From assembly GCF_029688845.1 (NCBI RefSeq), contig NZ_JARUKW010000002.1:310001-374000 (forward strand): a stretch of DNA of 64,000 nucleotides, in the 5' to 3' direction. This DNA comes from Natronococcus sp. A-GB1 (GTDB taxonomy: Archaea; Halobacteriota; Halobacteria; Halobacteriales; Natrialbaceae). Shown here piece after piece: positions 28,088 through 36,733 of this stretch (its first letter is position 1; every line of letters starts with the position of its first letter). The notes beneath the pieces were generated by a model, which saw only the letters and a list, made by a program, of their open reading frames with translations, was not told where the DNA came from and ran no database searches. The translations under genes were made by a program, and so were the position numbers.

Positions 28088-29047
28088 TCATCCAGTGGAA
28101 TTTGCTTGGTAGACGAGTAGTACGGTGGCCGAGGCAACTACTAGTACGAGCAACACGAACGGAGAGACGGTAGCGGTCGCCCAGTTTCCGCCGAACAGGA
28201 AACCGGCTTCGGCGTACTCGTAGCTAACTATCGCTCGTTCCGGTTGCGTTTCGGCGGGCTCGATCGAGATTACCTGAGTGTGAAACACGGTATTCCAGAC
28301 GGCGTGAAGTATGACCGCGTTCCAGACACTTCCCGTGTAGTAGGTGACGAGCGCGTACAGCAGCCCCGCTGAGGTTGCGACCAGCACGTAGAGTTCCGAC
28401 GCGCCGGGGCCCGCGACCTTGCCATTGTGCAGCAGTCCAAACAGTATCGACGTCAACACGATGGCCGCCGGCCATCCCCAGTTGTGGCCGATAAACGAGA
28501 GCAGATACCCGCGAAATACGAGCTCCTCCGTTATTGCGGCCAGCAGTCCTAACAACACTGCACTGAGTAGTACCCTCGAGAGAAACCGTCCATCGCTGGC
28601 GTGTATCTCGAGCGTCCCCGACAGACCCGCGATGCTACCGACGGTGACGACTCCAACGAGGACGACTGCAACCCCCGCCCACCGAAGGATCGACCGACTG
28701 GGTACCGTAATAAACACCGACTTGCGTGGGATTTTGACGAGCCTCGGGACGAAAAGGTAGACGGCCAGTGCGACCGGGATGCCGATCAGTGCCCCCTCCG
28801 CTTCCGGGAGGAGCCATGGAATCGAAAGAAGGCTGTTTGCGAGTATGTGGGAGCCGATCAGTACTGTGAACATAACTGCAAGCAGAATCAATGACAGGGT
28901 TGCGACTCTCCACTCTTCGACGGCTCCGAGACGACTGTTGGGATCCAGGCTCATGAGTTCAGTATTTTGCGGTCGATCTCTGAGGAGTCGACGGATCTTT
29001 CGACTCGGTTCAGCAGCATCTCGTCGCGACCAAAACGAGGTGGTCAT
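28088..29047 (-). CDS. CPBP-family intramembrane metalloprotease (CAAX/bacteriocin-processing type)
   Basis: 319 residues with about eight membrane segments. The Abi/CPBP motifs are present: EELVFRG (E-E-x-x-x-R) after a hydrophobic stretch, FGLLH with a histidine, and VWNAVILHAVWN with a second histidine. Family members cleave within the membrane; some mature CAAX or peptide substrates, others give immunity to peptide toxins. The ATG at 29047 has a GGAGG sequence about ten bases upstream, which decides for it over the internal ATG at 28954. First gene of an operon with an ABC exporter, which hints at peptide export or self-protection. Confidence 0.88.
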   Translation of the reverse strand: MTTSFWSRRDAAEPSRKIRRLLRDRPQNTELMSLDPNSRLGAVEEWRVATLSLILLAVMFTVLIGSHILANSLLSIPWLLPEAEGALIGIPVALAVYLFVPRLVKIPRKSVFITVPSRSILRWAGVAVVLVGVVTVGSIAGLSGTLEIHASDGRFLSRVLLSAVLLGLLAAITEELVFRGYLLSFIGHNWGWPAAIVLTSILFGLLHNGKVAGPGASELYVLVATSAGLLYALVTYYTGSVWNAVILHAVWNTVFHTQVISIEPAETQPERAIVSYEYAEAGFLFGGNWATATVSPFVLLVLVVASATVLLVYQANSTG

Positions 29048-29186
29048 AGGGCTGTTCCTCCGAACGTCGCGCCTAGAAGGATCCGATCTCGACGCTGAGA
29101 TTACCGCTCAGCGTATCGCCATCGTATCCAGCTTCGATGTATTGTAGCATGGGTATGTCACCCGAGTCCGAATGGCCTCGCTTTCG

Positions 29187-29256
29187 GTTATAAACTTGAA
29201 AGACGACGTGGTGCCGGAAGCACCTCGCTCGCCGCGGATTGGTGCAAGATTATTTG
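29187..29256. promoter_or_regulatory. Divergent promoter region between two ABC export operons
   Basis: TTATAAAC near 29188-29195 fits a TATA box readable on both strands. On the minus strand it would give the CPBP-ABC operon a leader of about 110 bases. A second element, GATTATTTG at 29248-29256, lies about 32 bases before the ATG at 29284 and fits the rightward operon. The close spacing suggests both operons are controlled together. Confidence 0.45.
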
Positions 29257-29283
29257 TACGATCACGAGGCCCCGATTCGCTGT

Positions 29284-30297
29284 ATGACTGAGAATGATGA
29301 TCCAACCACAGACCCAATCATTTCTGTCGAGAATCTGGTCGTGGCGTACGATCGAGCAGAAGAAACAGTTCGTGCAGTCGACGGTATCGATCTGCAGATC
29401 GAACCGGGAACGATCGTCGGACTGATCGGACCGAACGGGGCCGGAAAGACGACACTTCTCAAGACGTTCCTCGGGCTGGTCTCTCCGACGGGAGGACGTG
29501 TTCGAGTCGATGGAACCGACGTCGCGGAGCATCCACATCGCGCTCACGCGACGATGGCCGCGGTGCTCGAGGGCGCTCGAAGCACGTACTGGCGGCTAAC
29601 GGTCCGGGAGAACCTCGAGTTTTTTAGCCGGATGAACGCCGCGGGACGCGGTGACGAGCGCGACCGGATCCGCGAGGTCATCGATCGATTGGACCTCGCC
29701 GACCTCTCAACGGCGGTGGTGAACGATCTCTCTCGAGGGCAAAAACAGCGAGTCTCGCTGGCAGCGGCGCTCGTACAGGACCCCGAGATACTGTTCTTGG
29801 ACGAACCGACGATCGGACTCGACACCGAGGGGTCGCTTGAGCTCCAATCGTCGCTCGTCGACCTCGCGGAGCAGCACGGAACGACTATCGTGCTCTCGAG
29901 TCACGATCTGCACGCGATCGAGTCGATCTGTGATCGGGGTATCGTCCTCGACGACGGCCACGTTGTGGCGGACGACTCCGTCGAAAACCTGGTCGATATT
30001 TTCCGAACGGAGGTGTACGAGCTGGTCGTCGAGGGGACACTCTCGTCGTCCGCACGAGGCGAAATCGAACGAGCGTACGAGATCGTCTCCTGTACCGAGC
30101 TTCGAGACCGGACGGCGCTGGAGGTTGCCGTTCCGGACGGCAACCGTATTCACGAGCTAACCGGTGCGATGGTCGCACACGGCTCGCAGATCGAGTCGGT
30201 TCGGACTCTCGAGGGAAGCCTCGAGGCCGTCCTCGACTCGCTTTCGTTCGAGCGGTCCCGACCGCTCGAACGGCGTCCACTGCGGGGCGCGCCATGA
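29284..30297 (+). CDS. ABC transporter ATP-binding protein
   Basis: 337 residues starting MTENDDPTTDPIISVENLV. Walker A GPNGAGKTT, signature LSRGQKQRV, Walker B ILFLDEPTIGLDTEG and H-loop SSHDLHAIE. The first domain loop carries TYWRLTVRENLEFFSRMN, seen in daunorubicin/NodI-like exporters. About 90 further residues form a C-terminal domain. It overlaps the permease gene that follows by four bases. It lies divergent from the CPBP-ABC operon. Confidence 0.93.
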   Translation: MTENDDPTTDPIISVENLVVAYDRAEETVRAVDGIDLQIEPGTIVGLIGPNGAGKTTLLKTFLGLVSPTGGRVRVDGTDVAEHPHRAHATMAAVLEGARSTYWRLTVRENLEFFSRMNAAGRGDERDRIREVIDRLDLADLSTAVVNDLSRGQKQRVSLAAALVQDPEILFLDEPTIGLDTEGSLELQSSLVDLAEQHGTTIVLSSHDLHAIESICDRGIVLDDGHVVADDSVENLVDIFRTEVYELVVEGTLSSSARGEIERAYEIVSCTELRDRTALEVAVPDGNRIHELTGAMVAHGSQIESVRTLEGSLEAVLDSLSFERSRPLERRPLRGAP

Positions 30298-31097
30298 GCG
30301 GGCGCTACTCGAGGTCGCCGACCGCACTCACATCGGCACTGTCCGCGCTGGTACGGCGGGATCTGCTCATCATGCGACGGTACCCACTGAACACCGCTGG
30401 TGCGGTACTGGGTCTGTACGCGCTGTTCCTTCTGGTCTACGTCGGCGGGCGCTCGCTCGTCGGCCCGAGTTTCGGCGAGACGCTCGGTGCACTGATCGTC
30501 GGTTTCTTTCTGTTCGTCATGGCGAACGCCTCCTACCAGTCGCTCGCGGGGCTGTTCGCGACCGAGGCGAAGTGGGGAACCCTGGAACAGCTGTACCTCT
30601 CACCGATCGGTTTCGGCCCTATCGCGGTGTTGTTGTCGCTCAGTTCGCTGCTGGTAACGTTCTCGGTCGGGTTCGCGATGCTCGCGCTGATGCTCCTGAC
30701 GACGGGAGAATCGATCTCGCTCGACCTCCTCAGTATCGTTCCGATCGTCGTCCTCACGCTTCTGTCGACGATCGGACTCGGGCTGCTGTTCGGCGGCGCG
30801 ACGGTCCGTTACAAGAACGTCAGCGCGGTCTTCGGCCTCGTCAAGTTCGCGCTCGTCGCCTGTATCGCTCTCGGGCCCGCCTCGACGGAGTTCGTCGTGT
30901 TGAAGCTGCTCCCGCTTACGCAGGGGAGTTACCTGCTGCAGCGGGTAATGAACGAGGGCGTCCGACTCTGGGAACTCGAGCCTACAGAGCTCTCGGTGCT
31001 CGCGGTCGTGGGGATCACGTACTTCGTTCTCGGCTACGCGCTCTTCCGATACTGTACCGACCGCGCTCGAGCAGCCGGGGTGATGGGACACTACTGA
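30294..31097 (+). CDS. ABC-2 type permease
   Basis: 267 residues, six membrane segments. The N-terminus is basic with ALVRRDLLIMRRYPLNT, a typical cytosolic lead-in; FATEAKWGTLEQLYLSPIGF is the conserved ABC-2 loop; FGGATVRYKNVSAVFGLVKF follows in the second half. No large extracellular loop, so this is a different permease type from the one at 26234. Translationally coupled to the ATPase at 29284. Substrate unknown. Confidence 0.9.
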   Translation: MSGRYSRSPTALTSALSALVRRDLLIMRRYPLNTAGAVLGLYALFLLVYVGGRSLVGPSFGETLGALIVGFFLFVMANASYQSLAGLFATEAKWGTLEQLYLSPIGFGPIAVLLSLSSLLVTFSVGFAMLALMLLTTGESISLDLLSIVPIVVLTLLSTIGLGLLFGGATVRYKNVSAVFGLVKFALVACIALGPASTEFVVLKLLPLTQGSYLLQRVMNEGVRLWELEPTELSVLAVVGITYFVLGYALFRYCTDRARAAGVMGHY

Positions 31098-31169
31098 TCG
31101 CCGCCGACCGCCCTCGAGGAGGGCGAAGAAACCGTCGATCCGCGACCGAGACGCTCGAGCACCCCTCAC

Positions 31170-31988
31170 TCACTCGACGACGTGTTCGGTATCGTACGAC
31201 CCGAGCCGTCGCACCCACCCCTTCTCGGCTAGCTCCTCGATGTCCTCGAGCGCCTCGATCGTCCGGGACTCGTACAGCCCCGCCTCGACGTCGATGTGGA
31301 AGACGTAGTCGCCGAGTCGCTGGCCGCTGGGTCGGGACTCGACGCGCGAGAGGTTGATGTCCCGCTCGGCGAAGGGCTCGAGCAGCTCGAGCAACAGCCC
31401 GGGGTAGTTCGCGTTCGGATAGACGACGAACGTCGACTTCCCGCCGCCCGTCGAGCGCTCGTCGGCGGACGCGAGCGCGAAAAACCGCGTCGCGTTCGAG
31501 TCCTGGTCCTGGATGTCCTCAGCGAGCACCTCGAGCCCGTTCTCGATGTCGGCGTTCGCGGGGTGGCCGATCCCCGCGATCGAGGCGTCGTCGCGGGCGA
31601 ACTCGACGCCCTGAGCGGTGCTGGCGACGGCCTCGAGGGTCGCGTCGGGATACTCGCGCTCGAGGTAGGAACGACACTGCGCGAGCGCCTGGGAGTGGCT
31701 GGCGATCGTGTCGAACTCCGGCCCCTGGGCGAGCAGCGCGTGGCGGATCGGGGTGACGATTTCGCGGACGATCGCGACGTCGTACTCGGCGACGGCATCC
31801 AGGCTCTCGGTGACGCTGCCTTCGATGCTGTTCTCGATAGGAACGATCCCGCGGTCGTACTCGCCGGTCGCGACGGCCTCGACGATCGAGGTCACCGACT
31901 GTCGGAACCCGATCTCGTCGTCCTCGGCGATCGCGCTCGCTGCCCGGTGCGAGTAGGTCCCTTCGGGACCGAGCGTGACTGTACGCAT
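31170..31988 (-). CDS. pheA: Prephenate dehydratase
   Basis: 272 residues, monofunctional. Catalytic domain: MRTVTLGPEGTYSHRAA, GIVPIENSIEGSV, and the T-R-F triad in NATRFFALA; the C-terminal ACT domain shows PGLLLELLEPFAERDINLSRVESRP, where the ESRP element binds phenylalanine for feedback inhibition. It converts prephenate to phenylpyruvate in Phe biosynthesis. The ATG at 31988 sits about 27 bases after a TTTTGA TATA-like box, so the mRNA is probably leaderless; I found no leader peptide. It is 2 kb from pheST but on a separate transcript. Confidence 0.95.
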   Translation of the reverse strand: MRTVTLGPEGTYSHRAASAIAEDDEIGFRQSVTSIVEAVATGEYDRGIVPIENSIEGSVTESLDAVAEYDVAIVREIVTPIRHALLAQGPEFDTIASHSQALAQCRSYLEREYPDATLEAVASTAQGVEFARDDASIAGIGHPANADIENGLEVLAEDIQDQDSNATRFFALASADERSTGGGKSTFVVYPNANYPGLLLELLEPFAERDINLSRVESRPSGQRLGDYVFHIDVEAGLYESRTIEALEDIEELAEKGWVRRLGSYDTEHVVE

Positions 31989-32156
31989 TGGCTCAGTCTT
32001 TGCCGGACCGCGTCAAAAGCGCGTCGGAGCGGACGCGTTCGGCCCGGCCGATCGCTCGACTCGCCTCGAGGACGGACCCGGAACCCGAGTTACGACCGAG
32101 CGTTCGGCTCGCGGTTCGGAACGGCATCCTCCGCAAAACAATCGGTTCTCGGACGG

Positions 32157-32480
32157 CTACTCCTCGAGGTGGTCGATTCCCTTCTTGGCGACGTTCGCTT
32201 CCGTGATCTCGCTGGGCATCCAGTCGGGCTTGTCGTCGGGGGCGGTCTCCTCCCAGGCCCAGCCGTCGTAGATGTGGACCTTGTCGGTACCTTTCTCCCG
32301 GAGCCGGAGCTCGATTCGATCCGCCGCGTCCTCGCTCGAGCCCGGCTCGAGTCGGCGGGCCGCCTTGAGTGCGGCCTGTCGCGGCGTGTTTCCCGAGAAG
32401 ACGCTCGTCTCGTCGCCGCCCGATTCTCGCAGTGCGAAGTTTCGCTTTCCGTCCTCACGTACCATAGTTTTAGCCTCCAT
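32157..32480 (-). CDS. Non-histone chromosomal protein MC1
   Basis: 107 residues: KRNFALRESGGDETSVFSG, TPRQAALKAARRL, KGTDKVHIYDGWAWEE and WMPSEITEANVAKKGIDHLE match the MC1 pattern, a small DNA-bending protein abundant in haloarchaea and Methanosarcina. The haloarchaeal version is unusually acidic. Start: the ATG at 32480 (MEAKTMVRED) lies 26 bases from a TATA box at 32501-32509, so leaderless transcription favours it over the internal ATG at 32465. Confidence 0.93.
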   Translation of the reverse strand: MEAKTMVREDGKRNFALRESGGDETSVFSGNTPRQAALKAARRLEPGSSEDAADRIELRLREKGTDKVHIYDGWAWEETAPDDKPDWMPSEITEANVAKKGIDHLEE

Positions 32481-32500
32481 GTCAGTTCTGCACACGATCA

Positions 32501-32509
32501 GACATAAAG
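32501..32509 (-). promoter_or_regulatory. TATA box of the MC1 gene
   Basis: On the minus strand TCTTTATGT is centred 26 bases before the ATG at 32480. It decides the start of the MC1 gene and predicts a leaderless mRNA. Confidence 0.6.
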
Positions 32510-32701
32510 ATATCCCCCAAAATCGACGGACTGCGCTACTATGTTTAAATGATCCTGTTGGATCGACCCGGTCAGTGATCCACCCAAATCAGTGCTACGG
32601 CACGGGCGCGCGGTAGGTTCGGATCCGAAACGAGATCATTCGCTGTGTCGTAGAAAACACTTAAGTATATCCTACGGCGAAATGCGACCTAGAATCCCGC
32701 G

Positions 32702-32899
32702 ATGGTCCGGAAAAAGAAGTTGAGTCCAAGCGGTGCGAAAGACGAAGACGGCAACTACCACAACGTCCATCTGAACCTCCACGAGGACGAACTCGCAGTC
32801 GCGGGTATGGATATCGGCGACGAAGTTTTCGTTCGCGTCCGGGACGGGAAGATCATCATCCAGAAAGCTAACGAAGAAGAGGTAGAACACGAGTTTTGA
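32702..32899 (+). CDS. Small AbrB/SpoVT-like swapped-hairpin protein
   Basis: 65 residues. After a basic start (MVRKKKLSPSG) it has HLNLHEDELAVAGMDIGDEV and RVRDGKIIIQKANEEE, the two strands and loop of an AbrB/MazE-type barrel (L-P-x-x-L...G-x-x-x-G-D...V-x-x-x-x-G-x-I-x-I). Such domains bind DNA as dimers. It stands alone, with a CTTAAGTATATC TATA region at 32660-32671, about 35 bases before the ATG. No toxin gene is adjacent, so an antitoxin role is not supported. Confidence 0.7.
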   Translation: MVRKKKLSPSGAKDEDGNYHNVHLNLHEDELAVAGMDIGDEVFVRVRDGKIIIQKANEEEVEHEF

Positions 32900-33095
32900 C
32901 GTTTGCTCCGCCGAGTTCCGTTCCGTTTTCGTATAGCCGCAGCTTCGAACCGGCGTTCGCGGTCGTCGATGAACTGAGATCGACGTTTCCCGACTATCCG
33001 GGTAGCCACACCGTTTCTGGCCGTTCGCTGGTCGCTTCTCTTCCGAACTGACGGTCGAGAGAGTAACGTCGACTCGATCGCAGATTCGATCGGCT

Positions 33096-34916
33096 CTACC
33101 GTAGCGCCTCGATATCGAATTCGAACGCCGCGACGGGCACCTCGAGGTCGTGCTCGACGAGCACTTTCGGGTGGATCTCGCCGACGACACCGACGACCTC
33201 GCCGTCGATGACGACGTCGGCCGCTCGACCCGGGATGAAGGTCGGATGCTCCGTGGCGGGCGTCTCGAGTTCGACGTCGAAATCACGGGCGAGCGCTTGA
33301 AGCCGCGCCTTGGCGTCCTCGTAGCCCGAACCGTGGCTCGCGAGGACGGCCCCAACGTGGCGTCCCTCGCCGACCCCCGTGTTCTCGGTTTCGTCGAGTT
33401 CGGCGGCGAAGCCGACCTCCGAGAGGTGTTGTGGGTACGCGCGGTGGGTGTTGTTCTCGAGCACCTGTAGCAGCGAGGGCAGACACCAGGTTCGGAGCAT
33501 CGTGTAGTCCTCGCTGTAGGGCTCCTTGATCGTCGCAGGCTCGCCCGCACCGTAGGCGTCAGTCCCCGGTTCCACGCCGAGGCGCTCGTAGTTCTGTCCC
33601 TCGTCGATCATGTGGAAGTTGAGCATGTCCTCGAAGCCGAGCCCGACGAGCTGCGTTCGAGCCGCGCGCTCGAGCCGGGACCGCTCGTGGCGGCCGCCGA
33701 CGGTGCCGACCTCGGGGTAGCGGGGCTCGAGGTCGTTGAACCCGTAGGCCCGTCCGAGGTCATCGATGACGTCGAGCGGGTGAAGCACGTCGACGCGGTA
33801 GGGTGGGATCGCCACCTCGTAGACGAGATCGTCCGTCGACACGCCCTCGGCTTTCGACTCGTCCGAACCCGTCGGGCTGTCCCGTTCCTCGAGTCCGTCT
33901 CGGTCCTCCAGGGGTGTAATGGAACTCCCGTCGTCGCCCGTCGCTTCGTTCTCGCTTCTCGTGGCGGCGAGCCCCGAGCGCTCGGCCAGATCGATCACCT
34001 CGTCGGGATCGAGATCGATTCCGAGGAGGGTCTCGATACGGTCGTGGGCGACCCGTTTCGTCTTCGTCGAGAGGTCGGGGCGCACCAACTCGCTGTCGGG
34101 GTACTCGACCCGGACATCCTCGAGCGTCGCACCCCGCGCTGCGAGCGCGTAGCAGACGATGTTCAGCATCTTGTCGATCGTCCACTGATCGGTGCCGGTC
34201 ATCTCGACGAATAGATCGCGCGAATCGGTCGAGACCTCGGTCCGACGACCGTTGATCACCGGCGGGAACGAGAACAGTCCGACGTCGTCGTAGATTGCCG
34301 GGTAGCGCTCGTACTCGCTGACGAGGCCGGCGTACTCGCGACCCGTCTGGTGTTCCTCGAGGACCTCTGCCGGCGTCAGCTCGGCGTCGGAATCGAGCGG
34401 GACGAACCGGTCCCCGTCGGGTTCGACGCCGACGTACCGAATCGTGGGGTTGCCCTCGGTGGCCGGACTTCCCTTGAGCATCGTCAGATCGTGAATCCCG
34501 ATCGCGCCCTTCGCGCGCTTGCGGCCCATCGTCGCGTGGAGCTTCTCCTGGAGCTGGATGAGCGAGTCCAGCCCGTCCTCGTCGAGATCGACGTCGCGGA
34601 TCACCGCGCCCGTGACGTAGGGTCGCTCGTCGGGGACCGACTCGTCGACCTCGATCGTCCACTCGGCGGAGTTAGTGGAGGGAACGTGCACGCCGCGGGC
34701 GTCGCCGTACTGGTAGCGCATCGAGCGAGCGACGCCCTCGACCGAGAGCCGATCGAGGCGGTCGGGCGCGAACTCGAGTTCGAACTCGTCGTCTTCGGTC
34801 CAGCCCTCGAACTCGAGGCCGAGGCCGAACAGCTCCTCCTGCAGTTCCTCGTCGCTTTTTTCCTCGTGGCCAGTCAGCTCGCGCAGCTCGTCGGGGTCGA
34901 TGTCGACGGTTGGCAT
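33096..34916 (-). CDS. pheT: Phenylalanyl-tRNA synthetase beta subunit
   Basis: 606 residues, archaeal/eukaryal type without the bacterial OB-fold start. MPTVDIDPDELRELTGHEEK begins the B1 region; the B3/B4 editing domain includes GRKRAKGAIGIHDLTMLKG; B5 domain with DPDEVIDLAERSGLAA; the catalytic-like module has EVGFAAELDETENTGVGEG; and a C-terminal VVGVVGEIHPKVLVEHDLEVPVAAFE. It edits Tyr-tRNAPhe and binds tRNA in the (alpha-beta)2 enzyme. Its ATG shares one base with the pheS stop (TGATG), so the two are translationally coupled. Confidence 0.96.
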   Translation of the reverse strand: MPTVDIDPDELRELTGHEEKSDEELQEELFGLGLEFEGWTEDDEFELEFAPDRLDRLSVEGVARSMRYQYGDARGVHVPSTNSAEWTIEVDESVPDERPYVTGAVIRDVDLDEDGLDSLIQLQEKLHATMGRKRAKGAIGIHDLTMLKGSPATEGNPTIRYVGVEPDGDRFVPLDSDAELTPAEVLEEHQTGREYAGLVSEYERYPAIYDDVGLFSFPPVINGRRTEVSTDSRDLFVEMTGTDQWTIDKMLNIVCYALAARGATLEDVRVEYPDSELVRPDLSTKTKRVAHDRIETLLGIDLDPDEVIDLAERSGLAATRSENEATGDDGSSITPLEDRDGLEERDSPTGSDESKAEGVSTDDLVYEVAIPPYRVDVLHPLDVIDDLGRAYGFNDLEPRYPEVGTVGGRHERSRLERAARTQLVGLGFEDMLNFHMIDEGQNYERLGVEPGTDAYGAGEPATIKEPYSEDYTMLRTWCLPSLLQVLENNTHRAYPQHLSEVGFAAELDETENTGVGEGRHVGAVLASHGSGYEDAKARLQALARDFDVELETPATEHPTFIPGRAADVVIDGEVVGVVGEIHPKVLVEHDLEVPVAAFEFDIEALR

Positions 34917-36424
34917 CAGTAGGTCACCTCCGCGTTCCGCAGGAACTCGAGGTCGGCAAGCGTCCCGTGGAGGTCACGGATATCCTCCGCGCCGGTCGCG
35001 AGCATCGCGAGCCGTTCGAGCGCGAGCCCCCAGGCCATGACGTCGCAGTCGACGCCGAGGGGCTCGAGCATCTCTTCGCGGAAGATCCCCGAGTTACCGA
35101 TCTCGATCAGTTCGCCCGTCGTCGGATGGGTGCCGAAGAGCTCGAAGCTCGGTTCGGTGTAGGGGTTGTAGTGCGGTTTGAACTGGATATCCTCGATGCC
35201 GAACTGGGCGTAGAACTCCTCGAACGTTCCCATCAGGTCTCGCACCGAGAGATCCTCGGCCATCACCCAGCCCTCGATCTGGTAGAACTCGAGCAGGTGG
35301 GTCGCGTCCAGCGTATCGTTGCGGTAGGCCTTCTCGACGCTGAAGTAGCGGGCGGGCGGTTCGATTTCGCCGATTTCCTCGCCCGAAAGGTACCGCGTGG
35401 AGAGCGAGGTCGTGTGCCCCCGCAGGGCGAGTGCCCGCGCGAAGTCCTCATCCCAGGGCGAGTGGTACCCCTCGCCGTCCTCGCCGACTCCCTCCCGGTG
35501 GGCGCGCTCGACGCGTTCGACGAGATCCTCTGGAAGCTCGTCGATGTGCGTCGGCTGCTCGAGGGCGAAGCGGTCCCAGTGCGTTCTGGCGGGGTGGTCC
35601 TGGGGCATGAACAGGCAGTCGTTGATCCAGAAGTCCGCGTCGGCGTGGGGGCCGTCCATCTCCTCGAAGCCCATCCCGACGAGGACGTCCTTGACGCGTT
35701 CGGACATCTCCCGGAGGACGTGGACGCGCCCGCCCTCGACGGTCTCGGCGTCGGCCTCGACGTTGTACTCGGCGAACTCGACGTCCTGCCAGTCGCCGCT
35801 GGTGAGCAGCTCGGGGGTCACCTGGCCGACGGTCTCGGCAGTTTCGACGCCGGCCATCAGCTCCGTCACGCCCTGCTCGGTGAGTTCCACCTCGCGGATC
35901 GTCGATTCGGCGACCTCGGCGAGTCCGCGGCGCTCGAGCTGATCGAGGACGTCGCCCGCCTCGAGCGTCCCCCCGTCGGCGAGCGACTCGAGGGCGTTGG
36001 CCTCCGGATCCGCGGCGGGGTCGGCGTCGGGATCGGCCATGATTTCGCCGCTGTCGATCGAGCCGTAACCCTTCCGGGCGTAGTTCGAGAGCGCGATGTC
36101 GACCTCTGCGCCCTCGAGTCCCGAACTTCCGATAACCTGCCCCATCGGGACGGGGTCGGCGTCGGCGCCGGCCTCGAGAGCGGCCTCGTAAAGCCGGACC
36201 TCGGGCAGGCCGTCCTCGACGTACGTCCGTCCCTCGTCGGTGAGCGAGATCGTTTCGTCGACACGTTCCGTGACGGCGACCAGTCCCTGCTCCTCGAGCT
36301 CGAAGGCCGCCCCGGTGACGGTTTCGGGCGGCAGGTCGGTCGCCGCGGCGAGGGCGTCGACGGGCGTCGCCTCGTCGGCGTTCGCGGCCTCGAGGACCGC
36401 GACCTGTGATTCTGGTAGTTGCAT
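34916..36424 (-). CDS. pheS: Phenylalanyl-tRNA synthetase alpha subunit
   Basis: 502 residues. About 200 N-terminal residues form winged-helix tRNA-binding domains (MQLPESQVAVLEAANADEAT, ELEEQGLVAVTERVDETI). The class II catalytic core follows: MGFEEMDGPHADADFWINDCLFMPQDHPAR, RYLSGEE, KAYRNDTLDATHLLEFYQIEGW (motif 2) and LGVDCDVMAWGLALERLAML (motif 3). It charges tRNAPhe. The gene is preceded, 166 bases upstream, by a leader ORF rich in Phe codons (36591-36671). Confidence 0.96.
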   Translation of the reverse strand: MQLPESQVAVLEAANADEATPVDALAAATDLPPETVTGAAFELEEQGLVAVTERVDETISLTDEGRTYVEDGLPEVRLYEAALEAGADADPVPMGQVIGSSGLEGAEVDIALSNYARKGYGSIDSGEIMADPDADPAADPEANALESLADGGTLEAGDVLDQLERRGLAEVAESTIREVELTEQGVTELMAGVETAETVGQVTPELLTSGDWQDVEFAEYNVEADAETVEGGRVHVLREMSERVKDVLVGMGFEEMDGPHADADFWINDCLFMPQDHPARTHWDRFALEQPTHIDELPEDLVERVERAHREGVGEDGEGYHSPWDEDFARALALRGHTTSLSTRYLSGEEIGEIEPPARYFSVEKAYRNDTLDATHLLEFYQIEGWVMAEDLSVRDLMGTFEEFYAQFGIEDIQFKPHYNPYTEPSFELFGTHPTTGELIEIGNSGIFREEMLEPLGVDCDVMAWGLALERLAMLATGAEDIRDLHGTLADLEFLRNAEVTY

Positions 36425-36499
36425 TCGCTTGTCTGAATGGCTGTCGGTCGGTCAGTTAGCGGTTCCGACTCCGTTCGGCGTGCGCTCCTCGATCGGACT

Positions 36500-36599
36500 G
36501 CCCGACTCGGGCGCCGCTCGAGGGCGCGACAGTCGCGGACGGTTTCGCCGAGGACGATCGGTGTGATCGCCCTCGAGTCCACCGGCCCGGTTACCGGGC
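36500..36599 (-). promoter_or_regulatory. Alternative RNA hairpins between Phe leader and pheS
   Basis: Read on the minus strand. H1: GCCCGG (36599-36594), loop TAA, CCGGGC (36590-36585); the loop is the leader's stop codon. H2: GAGGGCGATC (36574-36565) with GATCGTCCTC (36559-36550), ten pairs including one G-U. Competing pairing: CTCGAGGGCG (36577-36568) with CGCCCTCGAG (36526-36517), ten perfect pairs that would break H2. H3: GCCCGA (36512-36507) with TCGGGC (36505-36500). H2 and the competing pair exclude each other, the hallmark of a switch. No folding energies were computed. Confidence 0.55.
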
Positions 36600-36671
36600 G
36601 AAAAAGAAGCCGAACCCCTGAGCCGTAGCTGACTGGCGGACGACGCGCCGATCGCAGGGTTCGGATGCCAT
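36591..36671 (-). CDS. Putative Phe-codon leader peptide of pheST
   Basis: A 26-codon ORF from ATG 36671 to TAA 36593-36591. It starts MASEPCDRRVVRQ and ends QGFGFFFAR, so four of five consecutive codons near the end (36614-36600) are Phe, immediately before the stop. The downstream genes encode the two subunits of phenylalanyl-tRNA synthetase. In Escherichia coli the pheM leader (with a run of Phe codons) controls pheST by attenuation; this ORF has the same layout. A TATA-like CTTTTGC about 27 bases before the ATG suggests a leaderless transcript. Function is inferred from layout; translation is untested. Confidence 0.6.
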   Translation of the reverse strand: MASEPCDRRVVRQSATAQGFGFFFAR

Positions 36672-36693
36672 GTGAGAACGATTGCAACGGTGG

Positions 36694-36733
36694 TGCAAAA
36701 GCGTTACGCGACGTTCGCTATTCGGAATTTATC
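36694..36733 (-). promoter_or_regulatory. Candidate promoters of the pheST transcript
   Basis: Two minus-strand elements: ACGCTTTTGC at 36703-36694, about 27 bases before the leader ATG, which would make the leader ORF leaderless; and GGATAAATTCC near 36733-36723, a better TATA match that would give a leader of about 30 bases. Either places the Phe leader ORF at the very 5' end of the mRNA and gives pheS an untranslated region of 250 bases or more. Confidence 0.45.

Noticed and set aside
31989-32020. Leader peptide for pheA (prephenate dehydratase)
   Set aside because: The TATA-like box is 27 bases before the pheA ATG, so the mRNA is predicted leaderless with no room for a leader ORF.
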